DNA of 64,000 bases. Source: Oscillatoria sp. FACHB-1407. GTDB taxonomy: Bacteria > Cyanobacteriota > Cyanobacteriia > Elainellales > Elainellaceae. Under the pieces are notes generated by a model. It worked only from the letters and a program-made list of their open reading frames with translations, was not told the DNA's origin and did no database searches. Made by a program: the position numbers and the translations under genes. Shown in pieces: positions 8,338 through 16,742 of the stretch. Numbering within the stretch: the first letter of the stretch is position 1; each line of letters starts with the position of its first letter. The stretch is taken from contig NZ_JACJSA010000023.1 of the NCBI RefSeq assembly GCF_014697545.1, positions 1 to 64,000 on the forward strand, read 5' to 3'.

Positions 8338-8553
8338 ATGCGCGTTTTTACGTTCACTGTTCTCTCAACTCTGTTCGTGACTGGTTTGGCAATTGCCACT
8401 TCAGACATGGCAACTTCCTCCGTGGAGTTCAATGCTGAGACAACTCAATTCCAACTGGTTGGTGACACCAACCGTAGAGACACTTCCTATCGGGGAAGCG
8501 GTCGTCGTGAGATTGTTGCATTTCCAGCAACAACCCTGCTCAACCACGCTTAA
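8338..8553 (+). CDS. patX: PatX-like RGSGR-containing small secreted peptide precursor
   Basis: The 71-residue product starts MRVFTFTVLSTLFVTGLAI, a short positive N-terminus followed by a hydrophobic segment as in a signal peptide. It then has a polar spacer and the exact pentapeptide RGSGR at residues 52-56 (bases 8491-8505), followed by REIV. RGSGR is the active pentapeptide of PatS. Its presence behind a signal-like N-terminus and before a short tail is the layout of PatX proteins, which occur in filamentous cyanobacteria that have HetR, including lineages without heterocysts. The gene follows a terminator by about 105 bp. Its last four bases overlap the end of the convergent TPR pseudokinase gene. 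A 79-codon antisense frame covering this locus looks spurious. Identification rests on motif and layout and not on alignment. Confidence 0.75.
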   Translation: MRVFTFTVLSTLFVTGLAIATSDMATSSVEFNAETTQFQLVGDTNRRDTSYRGSGRREIVAFPATTLLNHA

Positions 8554-10517
8554 TTTCCCTGGAGTTGCTTCAGTTGATATTGAGCATCTTCATAGCAGCC
8601 CATACGACCTGAGTTGAGACACAACGTTGCAGATTGCTGAAAATCTTCGATCGCGCCACGTTGATCTCCAGCTTCGACTCGGACTAAGGCCCGGTCGTAG
8701 TGGGCAAACACATGTTCTGGGTTGCGTTGAATCGCAGCCGTGTAGTCAGCGATCGCCCCTTGTTGATCTCCTAACTCATAGCGGGCAAGCCCACGATTGT
8801 AGTATGGGTCTGGATCTTGTGGATCAAGCCGAATCGCAATATTAAAATCTTCGATGGCACCTGTTAAATCGCCCAATCGCCGTCGAGTCAAACCGCGATT
8901 TTGGTAAGCCCGCACCGAGTTAGGTTGCAAGTTTATCGCTTGCGTACAATCGGCGATCGCTTCTTGATGATTTTTTAAGTTTGACCGTGATAGGCAACGA
9001 TTGAGATAGGCCGCCGGAAAGATTGGATCGAGTTGAATTGCCTGTGTGTAGTCTTCGATCGCGCCCTGTTCATCCCCAGACTCTGCTCGCACAGTTCCCC
9101 GGTTGACATAGGCTTTAGGGGAATTGGGAGCCAGACGAATCGTTTGAGTATAGTCGGCAATAGCACGCTGGCGATCGCCCAATTCAAACCAGAGATTGCC
9201 GCGTTCGTAATAGGCTTGCGCCATATCAGGGTCAAGCTGAATCGCTCGATCCAAATCCTCTAGCGCGGCTTGCAAATCCTGTTGCTCGGTCAGGGCAATG
9301 CCGCGATTAAAGTAGGCAGAACTGGTGGGATGCCATTGAAGCGATCGCGTATAACTGGCGATCGCTTCCTCTGGGCGATTTAACTGCTTTTGCTCGGAGG
9401 CTCGCTGCAAAAAATACTGCGCCAGTAAGGATTGCGGCAATTTCAGCAGCACTGCCGCCAACACTGCCACGACCACTGCCCCAAGGGCGATCGCCTGGAG
9501 CGACGGGCGACGGGGGCGGTGATGGGAGGCTTGGGCTGGTGGAGGGGGTAGTTGTAACGACTGGGGCGATTGAGGTTGAGGCGGTTCAGGCTCCTTCGCC
9601 AACATCCCATTGGGTGACCCCCCGTTTGACAATGGTGTAGGTAGTTTTGACAGGTTTTGCTTAGACAACACCTGACTCCGCAGATCGTCCAACGCTTCTG
9701 TTGCCTGCTGATATCGCTGTTTGCTGTCGGGATGTACCAGTTTGTCAAGCACCAGACTGAGCTCTCGTCCCGTCTGGGTATGACTATGCCACGAACGCCC
9801 CTGTTCATTCGCAGGATTAGCCGCAAGCACCTGTGACAACACCTCTGTTGTCAGCCCGGTCAAGCCTTGAATGATGATGACACCCACGGCATACAGGTCA
9901 CTGTTGAACTGCAATTGCCCCTGAATCTGGTCGGGTGGGGTATAGGGGGATGCCCCATCTATGCTGTTGGTGGTTGGAGTGCTGTTGCCTGATGTAGAAG
10001 TCAGCGATCGCGTTGCCTGAGCACTGATCTCTCTAAAAATGCCAAACCCTGCTAACACCAACAATCCATCTGAACTGCGGCGAATCCAGCTAGACGGTTT
10101 GATATTGCGATGCACCACACCCCAACCATGCACCACGACCAAAATCTCTAACATCTCTTGCAAGAGCTTGGTTGCCTGTAATTCAGTCCAGGTGTGACCG
10201 GGAGCAAGTTCTTGGGTGAGCGGCTGTCCGGGAATGAATTCCTCAACTAAATAAAAATTATTATTTTCCTCAAAGAAGGTCAAAATTTTTGGAATGCGAT
10301 CGTGCTTACTAAACTTTTGAAGCGACTCCGCCTTCTTCTTGAGGAGTGTTAGTACAAAGCGCAGTGTCCGGGGGTTTTGCTCAGGCAGTTTGAGGTGTCG
10401 AATGACGCACTTAGGATAACCAGAAAGCTGAGTATCACCGACGAGATAGGTTCGTCCTAATACGTCTGAGCCTAAGATTTTGATGAATTGGTAGCGACCA
10501 CCCAGTAGCTGGTTCAC
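8550..10517 (-). CDS. Kinase-fold protein (predicted pseudokinase) with transmembrane segment and TPR repeats
   Basis: The 655-residue protein has an N-terminal Ser/Thr-kinase fold (about 6-285), a proline-rich linker, one membrane helix at about 340-365 and eight or so tetratricopeptide repeats (about 370-645, with recurring YxxRG...LGD..GAI.DY.AI units). Catalytic residues are missing: the ATP lysine is Arg40 (VIRHL), HRD is HRN (Asn138), the catalytic-loop Asn is Ser143 and DFG reads GFG (157-159). The glycine loop is also poor (LGSDVLG). It is therefore predicted to be inactive as a kinase and to work as a scaffold, with the TPR array across the membrane from the kinase fold. It lies 109 bp downstream of omp85 on the same strand. 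Confidence 0.9.
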   Translation of the reverse strand: MNQLLGGRYQFIKILGSDVLGRTYLVGDTQLSGYPKCVIRHLKLPEQNPRTLRFVLTLLKKKAESLQKFSKHDRIPKILTFFEENNNFYLVEEFIPGQPLTQELAPGHTWTELQATKLLQEMLEILVVVHGWGVVHRNIKPSSWIRRSSDGLLVLAGFGIFREISAQATRSLTSTSGNSTPTTNSIDGASPYTPPDQIQGQLQFNSDLYAVGVIIIQGLTGLTTEVLSQVLAANPANEQGRSWHSHTQTGRELSLVLDKLVHPDSKQRYQQATEALDDLRSQVLSKQNLSKLPTPLSNGGSPNGMLAKEPEPPQPQSPQSLQLPPPPAQASHHRPRRPSLQAIALGAVVVAVLAAVLLKLPQSLLAQYFLQRASEQKQLNRPEEAIASYTRSLQWHPTSSAYFNRGIALTEQQDLQAALEDLDRAIQLDPDMAQAYYERGNLWFELGDRQRAIADYTQTIRLAPNSPKAYVNRGTVRAESGDEQGAIEDYTQAIQLDPIFPAAYLNRCLSRSNLKNHQEAIADCTQAINLQPNSVRAYQNRGLTRRRLGDLTGAIEDFNIAIRLDPQDPDPYYNRGLARYELGDQQGAIADYTAAIQRNPEHVFAHYDRALVRVEAGDQRGAIEDFQQSATLCLNSGRMGCYEDAQYQLKQLQGN

Positions 10518-10539
10518 ACTGCAACACCTAGCACTGTGA

Positions 10540-10622
10540 TTGATTATGGCACAGGAGTTTGAAGAAGAAGAGGTGAAGAATTAACGATAAAAGACGAAAA
10601 GGGAAGGGGCGCGATTAATCAC
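10540..10622. repeat. Short intergenic repeat remnant between omp85 and the TPR pseudokinase
   Basis: The gap holds a purine-rich heptamer-like stretch (GAAGAAGAAGAGGTGAAG, GATAAAAGACGAAAAGGG) and then GGGGCGCGATTAATCACTT. The latter is a single related copy of the core unit of the tandem array at 31575-31995. No terminator is obvious. Confidence 0.5.
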
Positions 10623-10626
10623 TTTT

Positions 10627-12777
10627 CTAAAACCGCTGACCGATGCCAAAGAAAAATCGACTCTCTCCCTCATCGTTAAATCCATAATCACCCCGGAGCA
10701 AGCCGATTGGGGTCATGATGCGAACGCCGAAGCCGTAACCGAAACCAGTCCCGGGTTTATCACGGGCGATCGCGGGTTCCCCTAACACTTCATCCCCCGA
10801 CCCCAAATCGGAGGCAAAATCGGCAAAGAACACGCCACCCACCGGACGAAAAATAGGAAAGCGGTATTCCGCTGATGCCAGCACATAGCGTCGCCCTGTA
10901 CCAACCCGTCCTTCTCGATAGCCGCGCACCGAGTTACCGCCTCCCAAATTAAAGGAATAGTAGGGAGGGGCATCCCCAAAAATCGTTCCACCCTGCACGT
11001 TAAAGGCTAAAACTTCTGGTTCTTCTGGGGTGCCTGCATCCAGCAAATTCACCGGAAAGTAGCGCGTGTAGTTGGCTTGCAGACGGTTGAGCAAAATAGT
11101 GCCCTGCCCAATCGGAATGGATTGCTCCGTTCGCAGCGACAGCACCGACCCATCACTGGGATTTACCAGATTGTTGCGGCGATCTTGGGTGACTTCAAAC
11201 GATAACGTGGTCAGGTCGTCTGCCCCCTCGCCACTCACCGTTAAGGGATTACCTAACTCGTCCTCTGTTGCGATATCGCCGCTGCCATCCCGAATACTGA
11301 CGCGGGTATAGTTTAGCCCCAATTCCGCATCCCATTCACCAATCGGGCGCATTACACTCACCCCAGCACCAAACCGTCCTTCACGGGCAATGTCGCCGTT
11401 GGGCAACCGCACCTCGCGGGTAAAGGTGGGCGATAGGATGCGCCGCCGAAAGGCATTAACCTGATATCCCAGGCGATCGGGCGCACTCTCACGGTAGGGA
11501 CTGGTGAAGTTGACATCAAACTGGAAATCACGGGTGCCGACTTGCAGGTTGCCGCCCAGTCGTTGTCCAATGCCGCCAATGTTGTTGTCCTGGTAGGTAA
11601 TCGTGCCAAACAATCCTGCCTGGTCGCTGTAACCACCCCCCAAATTGATCGATCGCGAGGGACGCTCAATCAGGTTATAGGTAACATCAACGGCTTGAGG
11701 ATCACCCGCTAAAGCAATATCGGCGCGATCGAACACCCCTAAGCGAAACAATCGCTGTAAATCTTCCTGAGCTGTGGTTTCGTTAAAGATTTGCCCCGGT
11801 TGTAGTTGCACCTCACGGCGAATGAAGCTCTCCTGCGTTCGACTCTGAATCGGTTGCCCCTGTTCGTCCGTGGGGCTACCCTCCGCATTCAAAAAACGAA
11901 TGTTGACACGGGCAATCACTCCCTCAGCTACGTTAATGGTGATGACCCCGTTACGATCGGGACGCAGAGCAATCACCTGCGCCAGCGTATAGCCATTGTC
12001 GGCATACCACTGATTGATCTGCTCAACTCCCTGTCGTAGAGCATTGGGGCTAATCGGTTGTCCCAACTGGGCTTGAAAGATTTCGTTTACTGTCGTTGGG
12101 CTGAGAACTCGTGCCCCGTTGAGTTGGAGCGATCGCACCACCACAGGCTCGACGGTGAACAACACATCCACCCCTTCTTGTCGGGCATAGCTCAACACCG
12201 TAGCGTTGGCAAACAATCCTGTATTCAAAATAGTGTTGACATCGCGTTGCAGTTGGCTCTGACTGGTGGCTCCACCGGGTCGCGTCTGAATGCTCTGTAA
12301 AACCAATTGCTGCAACTCCGCATCGGCTCCCTGGACTCGCACACTCAACGTTGTCACCGCCAGGTCACTGGTGGTTAACGGTGCTACTGGAGTTGAGGGT
12401 GCTGGAGCAATTGGCGGACTGGCAGGGCTAATAGGCACCACTACCGGACGCGGAAAGTCAACGGTTGGCGTGACGGAACCCGACGTCGAGGGACTCGGAG
12501 TAGAACCAGGACTGGGAAACCCGGTTGTGTCAGACGTTGTAGCGTTTGGGGTTGCAGTTGCTGTGGGTTGAGCCGGGGCTTCCTGATAGTCCTGATAATA
12601 ATAAATGGAGTTGGGTTGAGCCTGGCTGATGCGATGAGATGGAGTTGAGCCAGCGTGAGGCATGGGTCGTGTAACCGTATCCGCCAACGTGGGATTCAAA
12701 ACTGAAGCGACTGCCTCCGGTACTATTCCTCCTAACCCGATCGCCACGATCAAACTGGCAACAGCGGAAACACGCAT
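10627..12777 (-). CDS. Omp85-family outer membrane assembly protein (BamA/Toc75-like)
   Basis: The 716-residue protein has a signal peptide (about 1-25), a long Pro/Thr/Ser-rich linker to about 140 that is typical of cyanobacterial Omp85, and then three POTRA-like repeats (about 145-375). A C-terminal 16-strand barrel region (about 395-716) follows, with GGGNSVRGYREGRVG corresponding to the conserved loop with the RGY motif, and a terminal Phe in FFFGIGQRF. It inserts beta-barrel proteins into the outer membrane and is the bacterial relative of chloroplast Toc75. The ATG at 12777 directly precedes the signal peptide. The following gene on the same strand is the TPR pseudokinase. Confidence 0.95.
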   Translation of the reverse strand: MRVSAVASLIVAIGLGGIVPEAVASVLNPTLADTVTRPMPHAGSTPSHRISQAQPNSIYYYQDYQEAPAQPTATATPNATTSDTTGFPSPGSTPSPSTSGSVTPTVDFPRPVVVPISPASPPIAPAPSTPVAPLTTSDLAVTTLSVRVQGADAELQQLVLQSIQTRPGGATSQSQLQRDVNTILNTGLFANATVLSYARQEGVDVLFTVEPVVVRSLQLNGARVLSPTTVNEIFQAQLGQPISPNALRQGVEQINQWYADNGYTLAQVIALRPDRNGVITINVAEGVIARVNIRFLNAEGSPTDEQGQPIQSRTQESFIRREVQLQPGQIFNETTAQEDLQRLFRLGVFDRADIALAGDPQAVDVTYNLIERPSRSINLGGGYSDQAGLFGTITYQDNNIGGIGQRLGGNLQVGTRDFQFDVNFTSPYRESAPDRLGYQVNAFRRRILSPTFTREVRLPNGDIAREGRFGAGVSVMRPIGEWDAELGLNYTRVSIRDGSGDIATEDELGNPLTVSGEGADDLTTLSFEVTQDRRNNLVNPSDGSVLSLRTEQSIPIGQGTILLNRLQANYTRYFPVNLLDAGTPEEPEVLAFNVQGGTIFGDAPPYYSFNLGGGNSVRGYREGRVGTGRRYVLASAEYRFPIFRPVGGVFFADFASDLGSGDEVLGEPAIARDKPGTGFGYGFGVRIMTPIGLLRGDYGFNDEGESRFFFGIGQRF

Positions 12778-12906
12778 AAACTCGTGCCTAACAAGATCTT
12801 TCCAATGATATTTCTACAAGACCCAATTAGAACGGATGTTTTGCAGAATTTTTCAAAATTGTTAGGACTTTACCATCATTAGTGGCGGATCTTCCGATGA
12901 TTTAAG

Positions 12907-13374
12907 CTAGGATTGCGCTAAATCTGGAGAGCTTAGCTCAGCCTGGGAGGAGTGCAATTGCAGGTTTGGGCAGATGGTTTGCTCCGTCACATCTGAAGAA
13001 AACTGTTCCTGCCAACCCGCCAGAATGTCTTGCAACTCCGAGCGCAGCAGTTCCAACGCATGAATCTGCTCAGCGATCGCCTCTAACTTTGCTTCCAGGT
13101 GTTGCCGCACCTCGCCACAGGGCAACTGTCCGCGATCGCGCACACTCAAAATTTGTTGAATCTCTGCCAGACTCAAACCCAATGACTGTGCCCGTTTGAC
13201 AAACGACAACCGATTTAAAACCGTAGGTTCAAACAACCGATAACGAGAATCCGATCGCTCGACCGTCGGAGCTAACAACCCGATGTCGTCGTAATAGCGA
13301 ATCGTCTTAATTGGCAAACCGCTCAGGGTTGCCACCTCACCAATCCTCAATGACTTTGTAGCGACCTGTGACAC
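12907..13374 (-). CDS. MerR-family transcriptional regulator
   Basis: The 155-residue protein begins with a MerR helix-turn-helix: LRIGEVATLSGLPIKTIRYYDDIGLL, then YRLFEPTVLNRLSFVKRAQSLGLSLAEI. A long dimerisation helix follows. Cys86 (LPCGEV) and Cys135 (TICPNL), with histidines 92 and 105, are placed where metal-sensing MerR proteins such as ZntR or CueR carry ligands, so metal sensing is possible. The start is a GTG without a visible Shine-Dalgarno sequence, so the first residues are uncertain. The small membrane protein gene lies 38 bp upstream on the same strand. No target operon with a 19-bp-spaced MerR promoter was identified nearby. Confidence 0.9.
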   Translation of the reverse strand: MSQVATKSLRIGEVATLSGLPIKTIRYYDDIGLLAPTVERSDSRYRLFEPTVLNRLSFVKRAQSLGLSLAEIQQILSVRDRGQLPCGEVRQHLEAKLEAIAEQIHALELLRSELQDILAGWQEQFSSDVTEQTICPNLQLHSSQAELSSPDLAQS

Positions 13375-13412
13375 AGTGTTTTGGTGAACTCGACGGAGGA
13401 CAAAGACAGAAG

Positions 13413-13715
13413 TTAGCTTGATGGATTTGACGGACGTTTGCGCGACATGGTTAACATCGGCAGCGTTGGACTGCTAGTCCGCGCGGGTAAATAGTGAATC
13501 GGTGCTCTGGTTGGGGGTTCCTGAGGTCGCTGTCTCGACTTCAGCACCCGCAACGCGATCGCCACTCCTACAACGCCAATGCCGACGGTCATCAAGGACC
13601 AGCGATCGCCCACACCTCCAATCACCGCGTCAACCAGACCAACGGTCAAAATAAAGCTGGAGATGGGTTCTCTGCGATAGGTTGACTTTAATAATCGACG
13701 CCACGAACGACTCAT
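13413..13715 (-). CDS. Conserved cyanobacterial small membrane protein, unknown function
   Basis: From the ATG at 13715 the product has 100 residues. That start is preferred over a GTG three codons upstream because AAGAG lies eight bases before it. The N-terminus is basic (MSRSWRRLLKSTYRREP), followed by two hydrophobic segments (about 18-32 and 38-57) and a basic Pro/Ser-rich tail. The N-terminal pattern recurs in cyanobacterial hypothetical proteins as far as I recall. It lies upstream of the merR-type gene in the same direction. No function is proposed. Confidence 0.7.
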   Translation of the reverse strand: MSRSWRRLLKSTYRREPISSFILTVGLVDAVIGGVGDRWSLMTVGIGVVGVAIALRVLKSRQRPQEPPTRAPIHYLPARTSSPTLPMLTMSRKRPSNPSS

Positions 13716-13911
13716 CAAATGCACTCTTTACTAATGGAGTAAACATTAGAAAACATATCCCGTTGAGAGAAACGCAGGTGTAAATCTACAAACGACCTAC
13801 TGCATCACTGCACTTCTATTACTAATCTAGCTCGTTACTCAACTGGCTTGCTGCTTGGATGGATTATAGAGAATTCGTTTGCGCCGAAAAAGTTCACAAG
13901 CGACAGAAATA

Positions 13912-13947
13912 AATAAAAGACCCCTCAATTCCCAAGGAATTCAGGGG
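13912..13947 (-). terminator. Intrinsic terminator of the high-light-inducible gene
   Basis: On the minus strand CCCCTGAATTCC and GGAATTGAGGGG form a 12-bp stem with one mismatch and a three-base loop, followed by TCTTTTATTT. It lies 25 bp after the stop codon of the gene at 13973-14149. Confidence 0.8.
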
Positions 13948-13972
13948 TACTGCCACACTACAGAGTTAAGAA

Positions 13973-14149
13973 TTAGTACAAACCCAGCCAGGACAAAAGC
14001 CCTTGCCCAGTCACATATTCAATGGCTAAAGCGATCACAAACCCAATCATTGCAGCTCGACCATTCAAACGTTCAGCATAATCGTTGAAGCCAAATTTAG
14101 GCTCTTCCAGTTGGGGAGTCATCGTCGGTTGAGGAGGGGTCTGGGTCAT
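13973..14149 (-). CDS. High-light-inducible protein (single-helix chlorophyll a/b-binding-like)
   Basis: This 58-residue gene runs from an ATG at 14149 to TAA at 13973. After a Pro/Thr-rich N-terminus it has FGFNDYAERLNGRAAMIGF, the chlorophyll-binding signature of HLIP/SCP proteins (E-x-x-N-G-R-x-A-M-x-G-F), then one membrane helix ending in GQGLLSWLGLY. Proteins of this family sit in the thylakoid membrane, bind chlorophyll and carotenoid, and act in photoprotection and photosystem II assembly. It has its own terminator. The region upstream to 14486 should contain its promoter. Confidence 0.95.
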   Translation of the reverse strand: MTQTPPQPTMTPQLEEPKFGFNDYAERLNGRAAMIGFVIALAIEYVTGQGLLSWLGLY

Positions 14150-14486
14150 AGCTTTATTTTACAAAAGTTTACACTTCACCTCTATTGTAATGATCCTTTG
14201 GCGATCGTCAACCACATCGCATGGAATCGACTACTCCTGCCCCAATCAGGCGATGAAGGATACAGATGAGACAGATAAGCTAGAGATATGGATATAGGTA
14301 GCAATCTTCTAAGTACTGCTATTCATAGATAGGGTTTGGAAATAAAACCAGGGGGGGTGGGGGCTGCGCCCCCAGCCAGGGGTTCCACCCCTGCACCCCA
14401 GATTCCCACCCTTATTTACGACGAGTTGTACTAAGTGGGAGTTTTTAGAGATTGCAATACCTGGGTTTAGCTATTGAGGTTTAAAA
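14150..14486. other. Divergent intergenic region with GC-rich repeat at 14349-14402
   Basis: This 337-bp gap separates the divergent high-light-inducible gene and ald and should hold both promoters. The right half contains GGGGGGGTGGGGGCTGCGCCCCCAGCC and a following CCAGGGGTTCCACCCCTGC. These are two GC-rich palindromes of a dispersed cyanobacterial type and can form hairpins upstream of ald. No small gene is seen. Confidence 0.55.
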
Positions 14487-15572
14487 ATGGAAATTGGAGT
14501 GCCCAAAGAAACGAAGGATCAAGAATTTCGAGTGGGCTTGAGTCCGGCAAGCGTGCGCGTATTGAGCGATGCAGGACATACGGTTTTTGTGCAAACTCAA
14601 GCCGGAGTTGGAGCAGGGTTTACAGATGAGGATTACCTCCAGGCAGGAGCGAAAATTGTAGCTCAGGCTCAGGATGCCTGGAATCGAGGGATGGTCGTCA
14701 AGGTTAAAGAGCCTTTGGCACCAGAGTTTCCCCACATTCAGAAGGGACAGTTGCTGTTTACCTATCTGCATCTGGCAGCGGCTCGCGAACTGACGGAGCA
14801 TCTGCTGAGTAGTGGCGTCACAGCGATCGCCTATGAAACCGTTGAGCTTCCTAACCACTCGCTGCCCCTTTTGACCCCGATGAGCATTATTGCAGGACGC
14901 TTGTCCGTGCAATTTGGGGCGCGTTATCTAGAGCGGCAGCAGGGTGGACGCGGAGTACTGTTGGGAGGAGTTCCCGGTGTCCGTCCTGGAAAAGTAGTCA
15001 TTTTGGGCGGTGGGGTGGTTGGCACCGAGGCCGCCAAGATTGCCATTGGCATGGGCGCACGAGTGCAAATCATCGACATCAACCTGGAACGGTTAGCCTA
15101 TCTGGAAACGCTGTTTGGCTCCAGAGTGGAACTGCTCTATAGCACCGTCTCTCAAATCGAAGCCTCCGTACCTGATGCAGACTTGCTGATTGGAGCCGTG
15201 TTAGTTCCCGGTCGCCGCGCCCCGATTCTTGTGAAACGGGAGTTAGTCGCCCAAATGCGCCCCGGTTCTGTGATTGTGGATGTGGCAGTCGATCAAGGCG
15301 GTTGTATTGAAACCCTGCATCCCACGTCACACACTCATCCCACTTACATCGAGGCGGATGTGGTGCACTATGGGGTTCCCAATATGCCCGGAGCCGTTCC
15401 CTGGACAGCAACACAAGCCCTCAACAACAGTACGCTGCCCTATGTGTTGAAACTGGCAAATGACGGCATCAAAGCGTTAGATCGGGATGAATCGTTGGCG
15501 AAAGGGCTGAATGTCAGCCAACACAAATTAGTACATCCAGCCGTGCAGCAGGTTTTCCCAGATCTGGTCTAG
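14487..15572 (+). CDS. ald: Alanine dehydrogenase
   Basis: The 361-residue protein begins MEIGVPKETKDQEFRVGLSP, the standard N-terminus of the AlaDH/PNT family with the substrate-binding Arg and nearby Lys. It has a Rossmann NAD site KVVILGGGVVGTEAAK and the closing VPNMPGAVPWTAT. It catalyses reversible NAD-dependent oxidative deamination of L-alanine to pyruvate. Length matches alanine dehydrogenase, not the longer transhydrogenase subunit. It appears monocistronic. Confidence 0.97.
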   Translation: MEIGVPKETKDQEFRVGLSPASVRVLSDAGHTVFVQTQAGVGAGFTDEDYLQAGAKIVAQAQDAWNRGMVVKVKEPLAPEFPHIQKGQLLFTYLHLAAARELTEHLLSSGVTAIAYETVELPNHSLPLLTPMSIIAGRLSVQFGARYLERQQGGRGVLLGGVPGVRPGKVVILGGGVVGTEAAKIAIGMGARVQIIDINLERLAYLETLFGSRVELLYSTVSQIEASVPDADLLIGAVLVPGRRAPILVKRELVAQMRPGSVIVDVAVDQGGCIETLHPTSHTHPTYIEADVVHYGVPNMPGAVPWTATQALNNSTLPYVLKLANDGIKALDRDESLAKGLNVSQHKLVHPAVQQVFPDLV

Positions 15573-15620
15573 AAAAACCACGGGTGTTGCTGATCTAAGC
15601 TGATTCAATAGGTGAATTTC

Positions 15621-15648
15621 GTAGGGGCGTTTCGCGAAACGTCCCTAC
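15621..15648. repeat. Dispersed palindrome GTAGGGGCG...CGTCCCTAC
   Basis: A near-perfect 28-bp palindrome centred on TTCGCGAA with one mismatched pair. This element is scattered widely in cyanobacterial intergenic DNA. It lies 50 bp downstream of ald and could serve as a transcript end. The rest of the gap 15573-15841 shows no gene. Confidence 0.7.
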
Positions 15649-15841
15649 CAAAAACCGACAGGTAGATTCCTACTCAGAAATTTGCTAAACCCACCTCTAC
15701 CAACTATCGAACTTATTTAATTCCCCTGCCTAAGTGGGAATTAAGCTTCTGTCTGCAACAGCCTGGCGATCGCGATGGCAGGCGAACAAGCCGATGGTGA
15801 GAACCGCTATACAATGATGGCTCATCATCAGCACATTCACC

Positions 15842-16732
15842 ATGGCTCAAGCTCGAAACCCGTTCTTTTCAGGTGTTGCATTTGCGATCGCGGCTCCCCT
15901 GCTATATAGCGCGACTGTCCCTCTCTCTAAAATCTTTTCCCAACAGGTTGAACCGTGGATGCTGGCAGGGTTGCTTGACCTGTGCGCTGGTATTGGTGTT
16001 GCAGTTGTCTACCTGTTGCAACGGTTTGTGATTTACAAAGCTCCTCACAACGCTTTGAGGGGGCGAGATTGGCGTTGGCTCCTGCTATCGATTTTGATTG
16101 GTGGGCTATTTGCCCCCGTCCTGCAAACCTATGGCATTGCCTATAGCTCCGCCTCTGTGGCTTCCTTGATGTTAAATCTGGAAGGGGTATTCACCGCCCT
16201 GATTGCCTGGTGGGTCTTTCGAGAACCGTTTGATCGACGAGTCGCTTGGGGCTTGGGAATGATCACCCTGGGTAGCATGGTGCTGGTCTGGCAGGGAGAT
16301 GCCGCTTTTAGCCTGTCGTGGGGAGCAATAGCGATCGCCGGAGCCAGTCTCGCCTGGGCAACCTCCAGCAACCTGACCCAAAAGATAGCTGACCGCAACC
16401 CACTGCAAGTGGTCATGTATCGGGTTGGGGTCAGCGGTAGCCTGAACACCACACTGGCCTTTCTGGCGGGTAATGCGTTGCCTGCTCCTCCACTGTTAGG
16501 GGCGATCGCTCTCACAGGTCTGTTTTGCATCGCCCTAACCTTTCTATGCTTTATGCTGGCACTGCGGCAAATCGGCACCTCACGAGCGGGCACCTTTTTC
16601 TCACTGTTTCCCTTTACAGGGGCAGTGTTGTCGATCATTAGCCTCAATGAGCCAGTCACCTCGCGCCTGCTGATCGCTGGAGTCTTAATGGCGATCGGCT
16701 TAGGGTTTTGTTTGAAGCTGAAGGAAACTTAA
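15842..16732 (+). CDS. EamA-family (DMT superfamily) transporter
   Basis: The 296-residue protein is hydrophobic throughout and shows about ten membrane helices arranged as two EamA repeats. The first repeat ends with the ASVASLMLNLEGVFTALIAW region and the second with GTSRAGTFFSLFPFTGAVLSI, both hallmarks of drug/metabolite exporters. It is expected in the plasma membrane as an exporter of a small metabolite. The substrate cannot be told from sequence. It converges on the 100-residue hypothetical gene, leaving a 10-bp gap. Confidence 0.93.
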   Translation: MAQARNPFFSGVAFAIAAPLLYSATVPLSKIFSQQVEPWMLAGLLDLCAGIGVAVVYLLQRFVIYKAPHNALRGRDWRWLLLSILIGGLFAPVLQTYGIAYSSASVASLMLNLEGVFTALIAWWVFREPFDRRVAWGLGMITLGSMVLVWQGDAAFSLSWGAIAIAGASLAWATSSNLTQKIADRNPLQVVMYRVGVSGSLNTTLAFLAGNALPAPPLLGAIALTGLFCIALTFLCFMLALRQIGTSRAGTFFSLFPFTGAVLSIISLNEPVTSRLLIAGVLMAIGLGFCLKLKET

Positions 16733-16742
16733 CGCAAGTGGA

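Noticed and set aside
8193-8432. 79-codon minus-strand frame overlapping the PatX-like gene
   Set aside because: It runs through the terminator hairpin and antisense to the signal peptide region of the PatX-like gene, and its sequence shows no family.
8550-10517. Sequencing error explaining the lost kinase residues
   Set aside because: The four changes are single-codon substitutions spread over 350 bp in an otherwise uninterrupted frame, not frameshifts.
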